Under the pieces are notes generated by a model. That model was not told where the DNA came from and made no database searches. It saw only the letters and a program-made list of their open reading frames with translations. 64,000 nucleotides of DNA from an uncultured Nesterenkonia sp. (GTDB lineage Bacteria > Actinomycetota > Actinomycetes > Actinomycetales > Micrococcaceae), in contig CAMIAK010000009.1 in assembly GCA_946222885.1 (NCBI GenBank), forward strand, positions 62,001 to 126,000. Direction: 5' to 3'. Positions 33,127-42,243 of this stretch are shown here, piece by piece (the first letter of the stretch is position 1; every line of letters starts with the position of its first letter). Both the position numbers and the translations under genes were made by a program.

Positions 33127-33133
33127 TAACATC

Positions 33134-34870
33134 ATGTCGCTTCGCCCGCACCACGATGCGTCTGCCTCCCAGCATCGGCCAGCTCCGCAGCGCAGCAGCC
33201 TGCTCCGGCGCTGCGGCTCCGGCGCGGCCGCGGCGGTCCTCGTCCTGGGAGGACTCGGGATCGGAACAGCGGCGACGGCGGGCCCCGCGCAGGCCGCTCC
33301 CCTCGGTGTGGACGCCGCAGCGGCGGAGACCGTCCGTCCGCCGGACCTGGAGATCCTGGAGAGCACCGCCGCCCCTGGAGACACGATCACCGTAGCCGGC
33401 GAGGCCTGGCCCGCTGACAGCACCGCTGTGCTGACCCTCTATGACAACGACGGGGAGGCGGTCCTCCGCACGGAGGAGCTGCGCCCCGGCTCCGACGGCA
33501 CGTTCAGCATCGCCGAAGAGCTGCCCTCCGACGCCGCACCCGGAAGCCTGAGCGTGGTGGTCTCCTCCGCTGACCATCCGGAGGTCGCGGCCTCTGCGCA
33601 GGTCGCTGTCGAGCCCGGCGCGGAGACCTCCCCGGAGCCGTTCCTGGACCTCGACCAGACCAGCATCCTACCGGGTGAGTCCATCACTCTCACCGGCGAA
33701 GGCTGGCCGGCCGGCCACGAGGTGGAGGTCCGCCTCTCCGGCCAGCAGGGCGAGGAGCTGCGCACTGATGCGGCCACCGCGGACGCGGAGGGACGCATCA
33801 GCACCACCGTGCTGGTCCCCACCAGCACCGCCCCTGAACTGCTCACCGTCACCGCCTCCCAGGAGGCCGCTGGCGCCCGCAGCACCATGATCCCTGTGCT
33901 GGACACCGCCGCCCTGGACTCCCCCTACCCCTCCGTCACGCTGACCGGCAGCGCGGCCCCGGAAGAGGATCCCGCGGAACAGGCTGTGGTGCTGACCGGC
34001 CGCAGCTGGAGCCCCGGGGAGCTGGTCAGCGTGGTCCTCCATGACGACGCCGGCCAGGAGCTGGCCCGCCAGGAGGAGATTCCCGCCGGGGAGGACGGAG
34101 AGTTCTTCTCCTCCATGGAGATCCCCCAGGGTCTCCGGGCGGGCACGCTCACCGCAGTGGTGACCTCAGAGGACGAACCTGCGGCCGTCGCGTCGGACCA
34201 GCTGCCCTGGGCCGACTCTCCGCAGGCGCGTGCAGCCGCCTTCCTCACAGTGGAGGAGCCGCTGGCTGAGCCCGGCGACTCCTTGACCCTTTCCGGGACG
34301 GGCTGGTCGGCTGAGGCAGTGACGGTCACAGCCTCCGGCACGAGGGAGGAGCAGCTCCTCAGCACAGAGCCCACGGTCCAGGAGGAGGGCACCTTCAGCG
34401 CTGACGTCGTGCTTCCTGAGGAGACGGAGCCCGGCCTGGTCCGCCTCACCGCGGCGGAGGAGGGGTTCTCCTCCACCGTGCTGGTGCCGGTGGTCCGGCT
34501 GCCGGAGGCCGTCTCAGCGGAGGACCCTTATGCCGACGAACCCTCAGCGGAGAACACCGAGGAGGACGAACCGGGCAGCGGAGCAGACGGTTCCGGTGAG
34601 GATGAGGAGGCCCTGGTCGCCGAGGAGGGCCATGAGGGGACCGACGCCGGTACCCCGGGGGAATCTCCCGCCCCGAGCAGCGGAGCAGTCCTCACCGAGG
34701 ACCCGGAGGGCACCTCTGCTGCGGCCTCAGAGCCTGAGGAGCAGGCGGCGCCGCTGGCCCTGACCGGTCCGCAGATCACCGGCCTGGCCGTGGGTGCCCT
34801 GGCGCTGCTGCTCCTGGGAGCCGGAGCGCTCCTGGCCGCCCGCGAGATCCGTAAGCTCCAGGACCTCTGA
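33134..34870 (+). CDS. LAxTG-anchored surface protein with four Ig-like repeats
   Basis: A 578-residue exported protein. It has a long basic N-region and signal peptide ending near AQAA, four repeats of about 90 residues each opening with a PGDxITxxGxxW-like motif (APGDTITVAGEAWP, LPGESITLTGEGWP, a diverged third, EPGDSLTLSGTGWS), an acidic low-complexity spacer at about 455-535, and a sorting signal LALTG (541-545), a hydrophobic helix and a basic tail. LAxTG is the motif of class E sortases in high-GC Gram-positives, so it should be bound to peptidoglycan. The function may be adhesion or a cell-surface scaffold; no ligand is evident. Confidence 0.83.
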   Translation: MSLRPHHDASASQHRPAPQRSSLLRRCGSGAAAAVLVLGGLGIGTAATAGPAQAAPLGVDAAAAETVRPPDLEILESTAAPGDTITVAGEAWPADSTAVLTLYDNDGEAVLRTEELRPGSDGTFSIAEELPSDAAPGSLSVVVSSADHPEVAASAQVAVEPGAETSPEPFLDLDQTSILPGESITLTGEGWPAGHEVEVRLSGQQGEELRTDAATADAEGRISTTVLVPTSTAPELLTVTASQEAAGARSTMIPVLDTAALDSPYPSVTLTGSAAPEEDPAEQAVVLTGRSWSPGELVSVVLHDDAGQELARQEEIPAGEDGEFFSSMEIPQGLRAGTLTAVVTSEDEPAAVASDQLPWADSPQARAAAFLTVEEPLAEPGDSLTLSGTGWSAEAVTVTASGTREEQLLSTEPTVQEEGTFSADVVLPEETEPGLVRLTAAEEGFSSTVLVPVVRLPEAVSAEDPYADEPSAENTEEDEPGSGADGSGEDEEALVAEEGHEGTDAGTPGESPAPSSGAVLTEDPEGTSAAASEPEEQAAPLALTGPQITGLAVGALALLLLGAGALLAAREIRKLQDL

Positions 34871-34892
34871 CGAGCACCGAGCGGGGAGCCCC

Positions 34893-36182
34893 TCAGTCCT
34901 CGATGAGGTCGTAGCGGGTGATGGTCTGCTCGCGGCCGGGACCCACGCCGATGCCGGAGATTCGGGTCCCGGACATCCGCTCCAGGGCCAGCACGTAGTT
35001 CCGCGCGTTCTCCGGAAGGTCGTCCAGGGTCCGGGCTCCGGAGATGTCCTCGGTCCAGCCGGGGAAGTGCTCGAAGATCGGCTTGGCGTGGTGGAACTCG
35101 GTCTGGCTCATCGGCATCTCGTCATGCCGGACGCCGTCGATCTCGTAGGCCACGCAGACCGGGATCTCCTCGATGCCGGTCAGCACGTCCAGCTTGGTCA
35201 GGAAGTAGTCGGTGAAGCCGTTGATGCGGGTCGCGTAGCGCGCCATGACGGCGTCGTACCAGCCGCAGCGGCGGGGACGCCCGGTGTTCACGCCGAACTC
35301 GCCGCCGGTCTTCTGCAGGTACTCGCCCCATTCGTCGAAGAGCTCGGTGGGGAACGGCCCGGCGCCCACACGGGTGGTGTAGGCCTTCACGATGCCGATC
35401 GAACGGCTGATCCGGGTCGGCCCGATGCCGGAGCCCACGGACGCGCCGCCCGCCGTCGGGTTGGAGGAGGTCACGAAGGGGTAGGTGCCGTGATCGACGT
35501 CGAGGTAGGTGGCCTGGCCGCCCTCCATCAGCACGACCTTGTCCTCGTCCAGGGCGTCGTTGAGCAGGATGGTGGTGTCCACGACCATCGGGCGCAGCCG
35601 CTCGGCGAAGCTCAGGAAGTACTCGGCGATCTCATCCACGGTGATCGCCCGGCGGTTGTAGAGCTTGACCAGCAGCTCGTTCTTCTGCCGCAGCGCGCCC
35701 TCGATCTTCTGCCGCAGGATGGACTCGTCGAAGATGTCCTGGACGCGGATGCCGAGCCGGCCGACCTTGTCCATGTAGGTGGGGCCGATGCCGCGCCCGG
35801 TGGTGCCGATGGCGCGCTTGCCCAGGAAGCGCTCGGAGACCTTGTCCATGGTCTGGTGGTAGGGGGCCACCAGGTGCGCGTTCGCCGAGATCCGCAGCTT
35901 GGAGGTGTCCGCCCCGCGAGCCTCGAGGCCGTCGATCTCCTCGAAGAGAGCCTCCAGGTTCACCACCACGCCGTTGCCGATCACCGGAGTCGCGTTCGGG
36001 GAGAGGATGCCGGCCGGAAGGAGCTTCAGCTCGAACTTCTCCCCGCCGACGACGACGGTGTGGCCGGCGTTGTTGCCGCCGTTGGGCTTGACCACGTAGT
36101 CCACGCGGGAGCCGAGGAGGTCGGTGGCCTTGCCCTTTCCTTCGTCGCCCCACTGGGCACCGACGATCACGATGGCTGGCAT
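34893..36182 (-). CDS. purA: Adenylosuccinate synthase
   Basis: PurA makes adenylosuccinate from IMP, aspartate and GTP in AMP synthesis. The 429 residues have GAQWGDEGKGKATD at the N-terminus (GTP and catalytic Asp), NGGNNAGHTVVVGGEKFELK (catalytic His), TGRGIGPTYMDKVGR, GTYPFVTSSNP and the late GVGPGREQTI. No domain is missing. It is convergent with the surface-protein gene. In related genomes purA lies close to DUF3151 and fba, and here they are within about 10 kb. Confidence 0.98.
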   Translation of the reverse strand: MPAIVIVGAQWGDEGKGKATDLLGSRVDYVVKPNGGNNAGHTVVVGGEKFELKLLPAGILSPNATPVIGNGVVVNLEALFEEIDGLEARGADTSKLRISANAHLVAPYHQTMDKVSERFLGKRAIGTTGRGIGPTYMDKVGRLGIRVQDIFDESILRQKIEGALRQKNELLVKLYNRRAITVDEIAEYFLSFAERLRPMVVDTTILLNDALDEDKVVLMEGGQATYLDVDHGTYPFVTSSNPTAGGASVGSGIGPTRISRSIGIVKAYTTRVGAGPFPTELFDEWGEYLQKTGGEFGVNTGRPRRCGWYDAVMARYATRINGFTDYFLTKLDVLTGIEEIPVCVAYEIDGVRHDEMPMSQTEFHHAKPIFEHFPGWTEDISGARTLDDLPENARNYVLALERMSGTRISGIGVGPGREQTITRYDLIED

Positions 36183-36286
36183 GGAAGTCCTCTCGGCGAA
36201 TGGTCAGAAGCCTCAGAGAGTCTATCAATGGCGGGTGACCGGCTCTCCGGCCCGAGCGCCCCCTACACAGCACCGGCCGTCCTCGT

Positions 36287-36292
36287 TATCGT
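36287..36292 (+). promoter_or_regulatory. Minus-10 of leaderless SDR gene
   Basis: TATCGT lies 6 nt before the ATG at 36299, with no ribosome site in the gap. Confidence 0.5.
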
Positions 36293-36298
36293 GGCCCC

Positions 36299-37396
36299 AT
36301 GGGTACACAGAGGAAGATCAAGGGTTCGACAGTCGTCATCACCGGTGCCTCCAGCGGCATCGGGCGGGCCGCCGCACTGCGGTTCGCGAAGGAGGGGGCC
36401 GATGTCGTCCTCGCCGCCAGACGCCGGGAGGCGCTGGAGGAGGTGGCCAGGGAATGCCGGGCCCAGAAGGTACGGACGCTGGTGGTTCCCACCGACGTCA
36501 CCGAGGACGACGCCGTCCAGAGGCTCGCACGGCGGGCCGCCGAGGAGTTCGGCGGCATCGACGTGTGGATCAACAACGCGGGGGTCTCCGTGTTCAGCCC
36601 CTTCCTGGAGACTCCGCTCAAGGACTTCCGGCGGGTCCTGGACGTGGATGTGATGGGCTATGTCCACGGCGCCCGGGCGGCCCTGGCGCAGATGCGGCGG
36701 CAGAAGCACGGCGTGCTGATCAACGTCTCCTCCGTCGTCGGAGAGATCGCCCAGCCGTACACCTCCGCCTATTCGGTCTCCAAAGCCGGGGTGAACGCGC
36801 TCTCCGTGAGCCTGCGCCAGGAGCTCGCCCTGGAGAAGCTGCGCAACATCCACGTGGTCACGGTGATGCCGCCCGCCGTCGACACCCCGTTCTTCGACAA
36901 CGCCGGCAACTACACCGGCCGCAAGGCCCAGCCGCTGCCCCCGGTCTATGCCCCGGAGAAGGTCGCTGCCGCGCTGGTCTCCGCCGTGAAGCGGCCCCGG
37001 CATGAGATCCCGGTGGGTGCTGCCGCCAAGCAGCTGGTCCGACAGCACCGGATGACCCCCGCCCCGGTGGAGGCCGCCATGGGGCAGCAGACCGAGCGCA
37101 GGCATCTGTCCAAGAAGCGCACCGCGGCCAAGAACGCCGGATCCGTGCATGAGGCCGGCGCCCCAGAATCCGCCGCGGTGACCGGCGGCTGGGGCGGCCG
37201 GCGCAAGCAGGTGGTGCGGACCGCGGCGACCGGCGGGGCGCTGGCCGGAGGAGCGGCGGCCGCCGTCGTCGCCGTGCCGGCCGCACTGGCCGGCGCCAAG
37301 GCTCTGGCCGCCTACGCCGCGGTGAAGACCGCGAAGTCCGCGGCGAAGAAGACCCGGCGCAGGGTCCTGCCGGGACGGAAGAAGGCCACCCGGTGA
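36299..37396 (+). CDS. SDR-family oxidoreductase with membrane-like tail
   Basis: This 365-residue protein has a classical short-chain dehydrogenase domain: cofactor loop TGASSGIG (15-22), NNAG, a serine in INVSSVVGEI and the catalytic pair in YSVSKAG. After about residue 250 comes an extra basic and Ala-rich region with a hydrophobic stretch (GGALAGGAAAAVVAVPAALAGA) and a Lys/Arg-rich end, which could peripherally attach it to the membrane. The extension is longer than in normal 250-residue SDRs. Its stop overlaps the next gene as GTGA. The substrate is unknown. Confidence 0.85.
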   Translation: MGTQRKIKGSTVVITGASSGIGRAAALRFAKEGADVVLAARRREALEEVARECRAQKVRTLVVPTDVTEDDAVQRLARRAAEEFGGIDVWINNAGVSVFSPFLETPLKDFRRVLDVDVMGYVHGARAALAQMRRQKHGVLINVSSVVGEIAQPYTSAYSVSKAGVNALSVSLRQELALEKLRNIHVVTVMPPAVDTPFFDNAGNYTGRKAQPLPPVYAPEKVAAALVSAVKRPRHEIPVGAAAKQLVRQHRMTPAPVEAAMGQQTERRHLSKKRTAAKNAGSVHEAGAPESAAVTGGWGGRRKQVVRTAATGGALAGGAAAAVVAVPAALAGAKALAAYAAVKTAKSAAKKTRRRVLPGRKKATR

Positions 37397-38796
37397 AGGG
37401 CGCGCAGCAGGTCACAGACTTCGAATGCTCCGTCAATGCCGTGCGGGCCGTGGCCAGCTTCCTCCGCGGAGAGGACCACGGCGGTATGTCCACCGGTCCC
37501 AGCAGCAGGACGCTGGGCAGGCTGGCCGCGCTCCCGCCGGAGAGTCTCCGTGCCAAGGCCTTCGAAGCGGCGGGGTGGGCCGAGGGCCTCCCCCGGCGGA
37601 AGGTCCCGGAGATCGATGTGGACACGATCGACCGCTGGGTGGTCGGCGAATATGAGGAAGGCGGCTCCCCGTCCGGGCAGTTCCCCGCCGTGGTGATCGG
37701 CTGCGCCGGCGGGCCGGCCTTCTTCCTGGCCGCAGCCCTGGGCGTCCCCTTCCTCCCACAGACCACGCTGGTCTCGGTCCGGGACGGAGACACCCACCCC
37801 GACGACCCCCGCCAGGCCATGGACGCCTGGGCGGAGACCGCCTCTGCGATCGCGGAGCAGAACCCGCGCACGGCGGTCTATCACATGCACGACCCCGCCC
37901 AGGACCGCCCCATGATGGAGCAGGTCGCCTTCTTCCGGCTCAAACGCCGCGCGCTGGGCCCCGTCTACGAGCAGTTCCTGCGGGAACGCCTCGCTCCCGG
38001 CGGCGCTGTGATCACCGTGGAGAACACCCGGACCTGGCGCAGCACCGAGGTCGGGGACCGCACGTACTTCCAGTTCGGCTGTCTGGGCGGAGTTCCGGAG
38101 GAGGAGTTCTTCGAGTCCGGGGAACGCATCGCAGAGTTCCTGGCCGACCAGGGCTCCGAGTTCCGCAGCTGGGACCCGCCCGCCCCGGACGGCCGCCGGC
38201 CCGACGGCGAATGGAGCTGGGATCCTGCGCTGGGTGAGGACATCGCCCGGCTCTCCCAGGAGGCAGGGTTCCGGCGTCGTCGCCTGGTGCAGGAGGAGCC
38301 GCAGGACGCCTCCTGCTTCGTCGCCGAGCTGTACCGGGACTGGTACCGTCGGCTGGGCTGGGAGGATGACCGGCTGCTGGTGCAGACCTACGGCCATGTG
38401 GACCCGTACTGGACGCTGCGCACCGGCTCGGTGCCCTTCTGGAACAGGTTCCACATGGAGCCCAGCTGGCAGGTGCTGCGGGAATACCTCGAGTCCGCTC
38501 CGGCCTACCGGCGGATCCGGCTGAGCCTGTTCGCCCATGGGCTGGAGTCGCCGGGGCTCGTCCCCTATGACCGCTGGGAGTCCCTGGCTCAGGAGTTCGC
38601 CCAGGAGACCGGCGAGGTGATCGGCGTCGATCCTGAGGCCTATCCCATCGACACCGGGGCCAACTTTCGCTACCAGAAGGCGATCGAGGCGCTCCCCGAA
38701 CGCCGGGACTTCCCGGAGCCGCTCACCCTGGAGGACGTGGACCGCTTCGTCCAGGAGCACGGGGAACGCTTTCCCGCCGTGAACTGGACCAGCTGA
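37393..38796 (+). CDS. Conserved-looking protein of unknown function
   Basis: I do not recognise this 467-residue soluble protein. It is translationally coupled to the SDR (GTG overlapping TGA). Features are a Gly-rich region AVVIGCAGGPAFFLAAALG that could be a nucleotide- or SAM-binding loop, a His/Asp stretch VYHMHDPAQDRP, LAPGGAVITVENTRTW, a pattern seen after strand 5 of some methyltransferase folds, and a Trp/Tyr-rich C-terminal half (YGHVDPYWTLRTGSVPFW). It could be a diverged Rossmann-fold enzyme working on the SDR product. Confidence 0.65.
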   Translation: MKGAQQVTDFECSVNAVRAVASFLRGEDHGGMSTGPSSRTLGRLAALPPESLRAKAFEAAGWAEGLPRRKVPEIDVDTIDRWVVGEYEEGGSPSGQFPAVVIGCAGGPAFFLAAALGVPFLPQTTLVSVRDGDTHPDDPRQAMDAWAETASAIAEQNPRTAVYHMHDPAQDRPMMEQVAFFRLKRRALGPVYEQFLRERLAPGGAVITVENTRTWRSTEVGDRTYFQFGCLGGVPEEEFFESGERIAEFLADQGSEFRSWDPPAPDGRRPDGEWSWDPALGEDIARLSQEAGFRRRRLVQEEPQDASCFVAELYRDWYRRLGWEDDRLLVQTYGHVDPYWTLRTGSVPFWNRFHMEPSWQVLREYLESAPAYRRIRLSLFAHGLESPGLVPYDRWESLAQEFAQETGEVIGVDPEAYPIDTGANFRYQKAIEALPERRDFPEPLTLEDVDRFVQEHGERFPAVNWTS

Positions 38797-38814
38797 ACGC
38801 CGGAACCTGCGAAC

Positions 38815-39459
38815 TCAGCCGAGACGGCCGCCGGAGGCCTCCAGGTAGCAGGCGGCGCACAGCGACTCGTAGGTGACCGAGGAGCCGTCGATGGCGACCT
38901 GGTCGCCGTCGAAGATGATCTCCTCCCCCATCCGCCGGGGGTTGAAGACCGCTTTGCGCCCGCAGCGGCAGATGGTCTTGAGCTCCTCCAGCGCATGAGC
39001 CAGGTCCATCAGGCGTGCGGAGCCGGGGAAGGCCCGGGTGCGGAAGTCGGTGCGGATCCCGTAGGCCAGCACCGGGACCCCGTCGAGCACGGCGATGCGG
39101 AGCAGGTCGTCCACCTGTTCCGGGACCAGGAACTGCGCCTCATCGATCAGCAGGCAGGAGACGGGTTCGGAGCGCAGCCGCGCGGCCTCCTGACCGAGCC
39201 CCTCCAGCAGGGTGCCCTGCGGATCCGCCTCCGCATGGTGCCGGAAGAGTTCGCGCAGATCCGCCTGGGGAGGGATCAGGAAGTCCACCGTGCGCGAGAC
39301 CCCCAGCCGGGAGACGATCTCATCCTCGCCCTTGGTGTCGATGGCAGGCTTGGCCAGCAGGACACGCTGGCCGCGCTCCTCATAGTTGAAGGCGGCCTGC
39401 AGCAGCCCGGTGGACTTGCCCGAGTTCATCGCACCGTAGCGGAAATACAGCTTGGCCAC
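38815..39459 (-). CDS. tdk: Thymidine kinase
   Basis: This 214-residue type II thymidine kinase phosphorylates thymidine to dTMP in salvage. It has the P-loop FRYGAMNSGKST (residues 6-17), the Walker B-like LLIDEAQFL with catalytic Glu, ICRCGRKAVFNPR and CAACYLEA; the paired cysteines bind structural zinc. The length is normal and the start is at MAKLYFRYGAM. It is 12 nt downstream of the DUF3151 gene on the same strand and convergent with the unknown protein upstream. Confidence 0.95.
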   Translation of the reverse strand: MAKLYFRYGAMNSGKSTGLLQAAFNYEERGQRVLLAKPAIDTKGEDEIVSRLGVSRTVDFLIPPQADLRELFRHHAEADPQGTLLEGLGQEAARLRSEPVSCLLIDEAQFLVPEQVDDLLRIAVLDGVPVLAYGIRTDFRTRAFPGSARLMDLAHALEELKTICRCGRKAVFNPRRMGEEIIFDGDQVAIDGSSVTYESLCAACYLEASGGRLG

Positions 39460-39471
39460 GCGCGCAGAGAC

Positions 39472-39894
39472 CTATCTCAGGCGGGAGATCTCTTCGGCCG
39501 CGGAAGGGTCGGAGTCGTTGAGGAGCTGGGTGATGCGGTGGACCTCTTCGGCCTCCCCGATGGCGGCTGCGGCCTGACCGAGCGCGGCCAGGGAGCGCAG
39601 GAAGCCCCGGTTGGGCTCATGGGACCAGGGCACCGGGCCTGCTCCGCGCCAGCCGGCCTTGCGCAGGGCGTCCAGGCCCCGGTGGTAGCCCACGCGGGAG
39701 TAGGCGTAGCCCTCCACGGTATAGCCCTGGGAGAGCGCCTCCTCCCCCAGCAGCGCCCATACCAGGGAGGACTCAGGGTGCTTCGCGGCCAGGTCTTCGG
39801 GCTCCTCGCCCGCGGCCAGGGATTCGGTGACTTCGGGCTCAGCCGGCAGCAGCGTGGGCTCCGGCTCCATCAGGTTTCGTCCGACGAGGCTCAT
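39472..39894 (-). CDS. DUF3151 family protein
   Basis: A 140-residue protein specific to Actinobacteria. Typical segments are MEPEPTLLPAEPEV near the N-terminus, HPESSLVWALLGEEAL, GYAYSRVGYHRGLDALRKAGWRG and HEPNRGFLRSLAALG. Members are usually found next to the class II aldolase gene fba; here an ABC importer and a HAD gene of about 5 kb separate the two. The function is unknown. It has an AGGATG ribosome site before the ATG. Confidence 0.9.
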   Translation of the reverse strand: MSLVGRNLMEPEPTLLPAEPEVTESLAAGEEPEDLAAKHPESSLVWALLGEEALSQGYTVEGYAYSRVGYHRGLDALRKAGWRGAGPVPWSHEPNRGFLRSLAALGQAAAAIGEAEEVHRITQLLNDSDPSAAEEISRLR

Positions 39895-39982
39895 GGGCTC
39901 ATCCTAACCGCCGGAAGGCACCCGTCAGGCATGATCGTCAGCACAGACCTGCCGAAGAGGAGGTGGGGCCGGCGGAGACAGG

Positions 39983-41170
39983 TCACACCGGGACCGCAGC
40001 GGCCTTCGGGCCCTCCGGTTCGGCGTCGTCGTCCTTGGCCTTCTTCTGCCGCACCTTCGCCCCATGGATGACCCGGTGACGGACGAATCCGGAGATCTGG
40101 TCCACCACCATGGTGATCGCGATGATCACGAACAGCGTGATGCCGATGGCGTCCCATTCGTAGGGCCGCTGGCCGAAGAGTCCGTTGGGCGGGCTGATCA
40201 GCCGTCCGATGCCGCCGGCGCCCAGGGCTCCCAGGATGGCGGAGGCCCGGATGTTGACCTCGAACCGGTAGAGCCAGATCGCCAGCACCTCGGGCAGCAC
40301 CTGGGGCAGGACCGCCCAGCGGATCTTCTGCGCATGGGTGGCGCCCGCGGCGGTGGATGCCTCCAGCGGGCCGGGGTCCACGCCTTCGATGGCCTCGGAG
40401 ATCAGTTTGGAGAGCGTGCCGATGCTGCTGATGCCCAGGGCGAAGGCACCTGCCATGGCGCCGCCCATGTCAGCAGGGCCCACGCCCAGCAGGGGGATGA
40501 AGATCGCGACGGCGAACACCAGCTCCGGCACCGCGCGGATGATGGAGAGGATGAACCGCATGGGGATGTAGACCGCCAGCGGAGTCATGTTGCGGGCGGC
40601 CAGGATTCCGCAGGGCAGCGAGAAGAGCGCCCCGACCAGCGTGCCGATCCAGGCGATCGCCACCGACTCCAGCATGGCGTCGAAGGCGCTCGACCAGTGC
40701 CCGCGGGCCTCCTCGTCCGGGACCTGGGCGACTCCGCCCACCATCTGGAGGGTGTACTCCCAGATCCGGGCCGGCATCTCCAGCAGCGCCGAGAGCGTCA
40801 TGCCGGTGCCCGCGGCGGAGGAGATGAACAGGACGCCGATGAAGATCAGGGCCATGTTGTACCAGAACTTGGCAGGCCGCACGGGGCGGGCGTCCAACGC
40901 ATCCGGGCGGGGCGCCTTCGCCCCGGCGGCCAGGTGCTGCGCCTCGGCGGCACGGCGCCCGGAGGTCCCCGCGTAGGCCAGCCCGTAGAGCGCCAGGACC
41001 AGCGCGACGACAGCGGCGCAGACGGCGAAGCCCCAGAGCGCCCGGTTCAGCACGCCGGAGGACTCGGCCGCCGGGGAGGCGGTCAGCAGAAAGCTGCCGG
41101 CAGCCACCAGGACAGACCCGGCGAGGGCGGCGGCGATCTTGTAGCCGTGGCTCATTCCGGTCTTGGTCAT
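39983..41170 (-). CDS. phnE: Phosphonate-type ABC permease 2b
   Basis: A 395-residue PhnE-family permease, longer than the usual 260-280 residues because of an N-terminal extension with extra hydrophobic segments. The conserved core is in the C-terminal half: GILAARNMTPLAVYIPMRFILS, RAVPELVFAV, the EAA loop GVDPGPLEASTAAGATHAQKI, YRFEVNIRASAILGALGAGGIG. The ATG at 41170 shares a nucleotide with the stop of the other permease gene (TGATG). The two probably form a heterodimer. Confidence 0.9.
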   Translation of the reverse strand: MTKTGMSHGYKIAAALAGSVLVAAGSFLLTASPAAESSGVLNRALWGFAVCAAVVALVLALYGLAYAGTSGRRAAEAQHLAAGAKAPRPDALDARPVRPAKFWYNMALIFIGVLFISSAAGTGMTLSALLEMPARIWEYTLQMVGGVAQVPDEEARGHWSSAFDAMLESVAIAWIGTLVGALFSLPCGILAARNMTPLAVYIPMRFILSIIRAVPELVFAVAIFIPLLGVGPADMGGAMAGAFALGISSIGTLSKLISEAIEGVDPGPLEASTAAGATHAQKIRWAVLPQVLPEVLAIWLYRFEVNIRASAILGALGAGGIGRLISPPNGLFGQRPYEWDAIGITLFVIIAITMVVDQISGFVRHRVIHGAKVRQKKAKDDDAEPEGPKAAAVPV

Positions 41171-42243
41171 CACAGCAGCCTCTTCCGGATCCACAGGGAG
41201 AGCAGGTCCACCGCCAGCACCACGGCCACCAGGGCCCACAGGATGGCGCCGACGTTCTCATAGCCTTGGGACATACGGCCGATCTGGCGGCTCAGCTCCC
41301 CGCCGATGCCGGCCACGCCGACGACACCGAGCGCGGCCGAGGCCCGGATGTTCAGCTCGAACACGTAGAGGCTGTAGGAGATGAAGCTGGGCATCACCGC
41401 CGGCAGCACGGCTGCCCGGTTGCGCTGCCAGAGGCTGGCCCCGGCTGCGTCTGCGGCCTCCAGGGGACCGGGGGCCACCGCGTCGATGGATTCGCCCAGC
41501 AGCTTGGCCACGATCCCGATGTTGAACATGATCAGTGCGAGTACGGCGGCCAGGGCCCCGAAGCCGTAGGCGGTGCTGCCGATGAACGCAGCGAACAGCA
41601 GCGCCCAGCCGACGTCGGGGATGGAGCGCACCACCGAGTTCAGGCCTTTGATCCCCTGGCTGGTGCCCTTGTTGGGGCTGGAGACCGGGGAGGCCAGCAT
41701 CGCCAGCAGCAGGCCGATGAAGCAGCCGATCAGCGTGGCGACGATGGCCATGCACAGAGTGATCAGCCATTCGCCCCAGATGGGGCGGGAGGTGCCGGCC
41801 ACGTTGGAGAAGAACAGGTAGGACCAGTCCGGGTTGAAGTAGCCGACCAGCTGCTCCCGGGTGCTTCCGCCGGTGAGTCGCCCGGGGACCTCCACGATCC
41901 GGGTGAGGAAGTGGATGTTGGCTCCGGCCCAGTAGGTCATCACCACCACCGAGAGGGCCCCGAAGGCGCCCATGGCGCTGGTGCGGGTGAACCAGCACAG
42001 CGCCAGGACGCCCAGCATCACCAGCAGCCCGATGAGCGGCCACTGCGGCGCCCACAGCGTGGTGAAGCCCAGCGGCAGGAAGATCACAGCGGTGGACTCA
42101 CGGGTCCACCAGAAGAAGGCGAAGGCCAGCAGCGCGATGCCGGCCAGCAGCAGATAGGACCGCAGCGGCGGCTTCGGCGGCGCGGGCCGCCCGGCCGGCG
42201 CGTGTCCGGCCGCACCCTGCGGCCGTGCGGCGACCTCGGTCAC
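41170..42243 (-). CDS. phnE: Phosphonate-type ABC permease 2a
   Basis: This 357-residue PhnE-like permease has an N-terminal region with extra helices, then the usual core: GCFIGLLLAMLASPVSSPN, VRSIPDVGWALLFAAF, the EAA loop VAPGPLEAADAAGASLWQRN, LYVFELNIRASAALGVVGVAGIG. The GTG start at 42243 overlaps the phnC stop as GTGA. It works with the second permease and with PhnC/PhnD of the same operon. Confidence 0.9.
   Translation of the reverse strand: MTEVAARPQGAAGHAPAGRPAPPKPPLRSYLLLAGIALLAFAFFWWTRESTAVIFLPLGFTTLWAPQWPLIGLLVMLGVLALCWFTRTSAMGAFGALSVVVMTYWAGANIHFLTRIVEVPGRLTGGSTREQLVGYFNPDWSYLFFSNVAGTSRPIWGEWLITLCMAIVATLIGCFIGLLLAMLASPVSSPNKGTSQGIKGLNSVVRSIPDVGWALLFAAFIGSTAYGFGALAAVLALIMFNIGIVAKLLGESIDAVAPGPLEAADAAGASLWQRNRAAVLPAVMPSFISYSLYVFELNIRASAALGVVGVAGIGGELSRQIGRMSQGYENVGAILWALVAVVLAVDLLSLWIRKRLL

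Noticed and set aside
41170..42243. The two long PhnE permeases as gene fusions
   Set aside because: The extra N-terminal sequences are hydrophobic helices without a second recognisable domain, so an extended permease is simpler.
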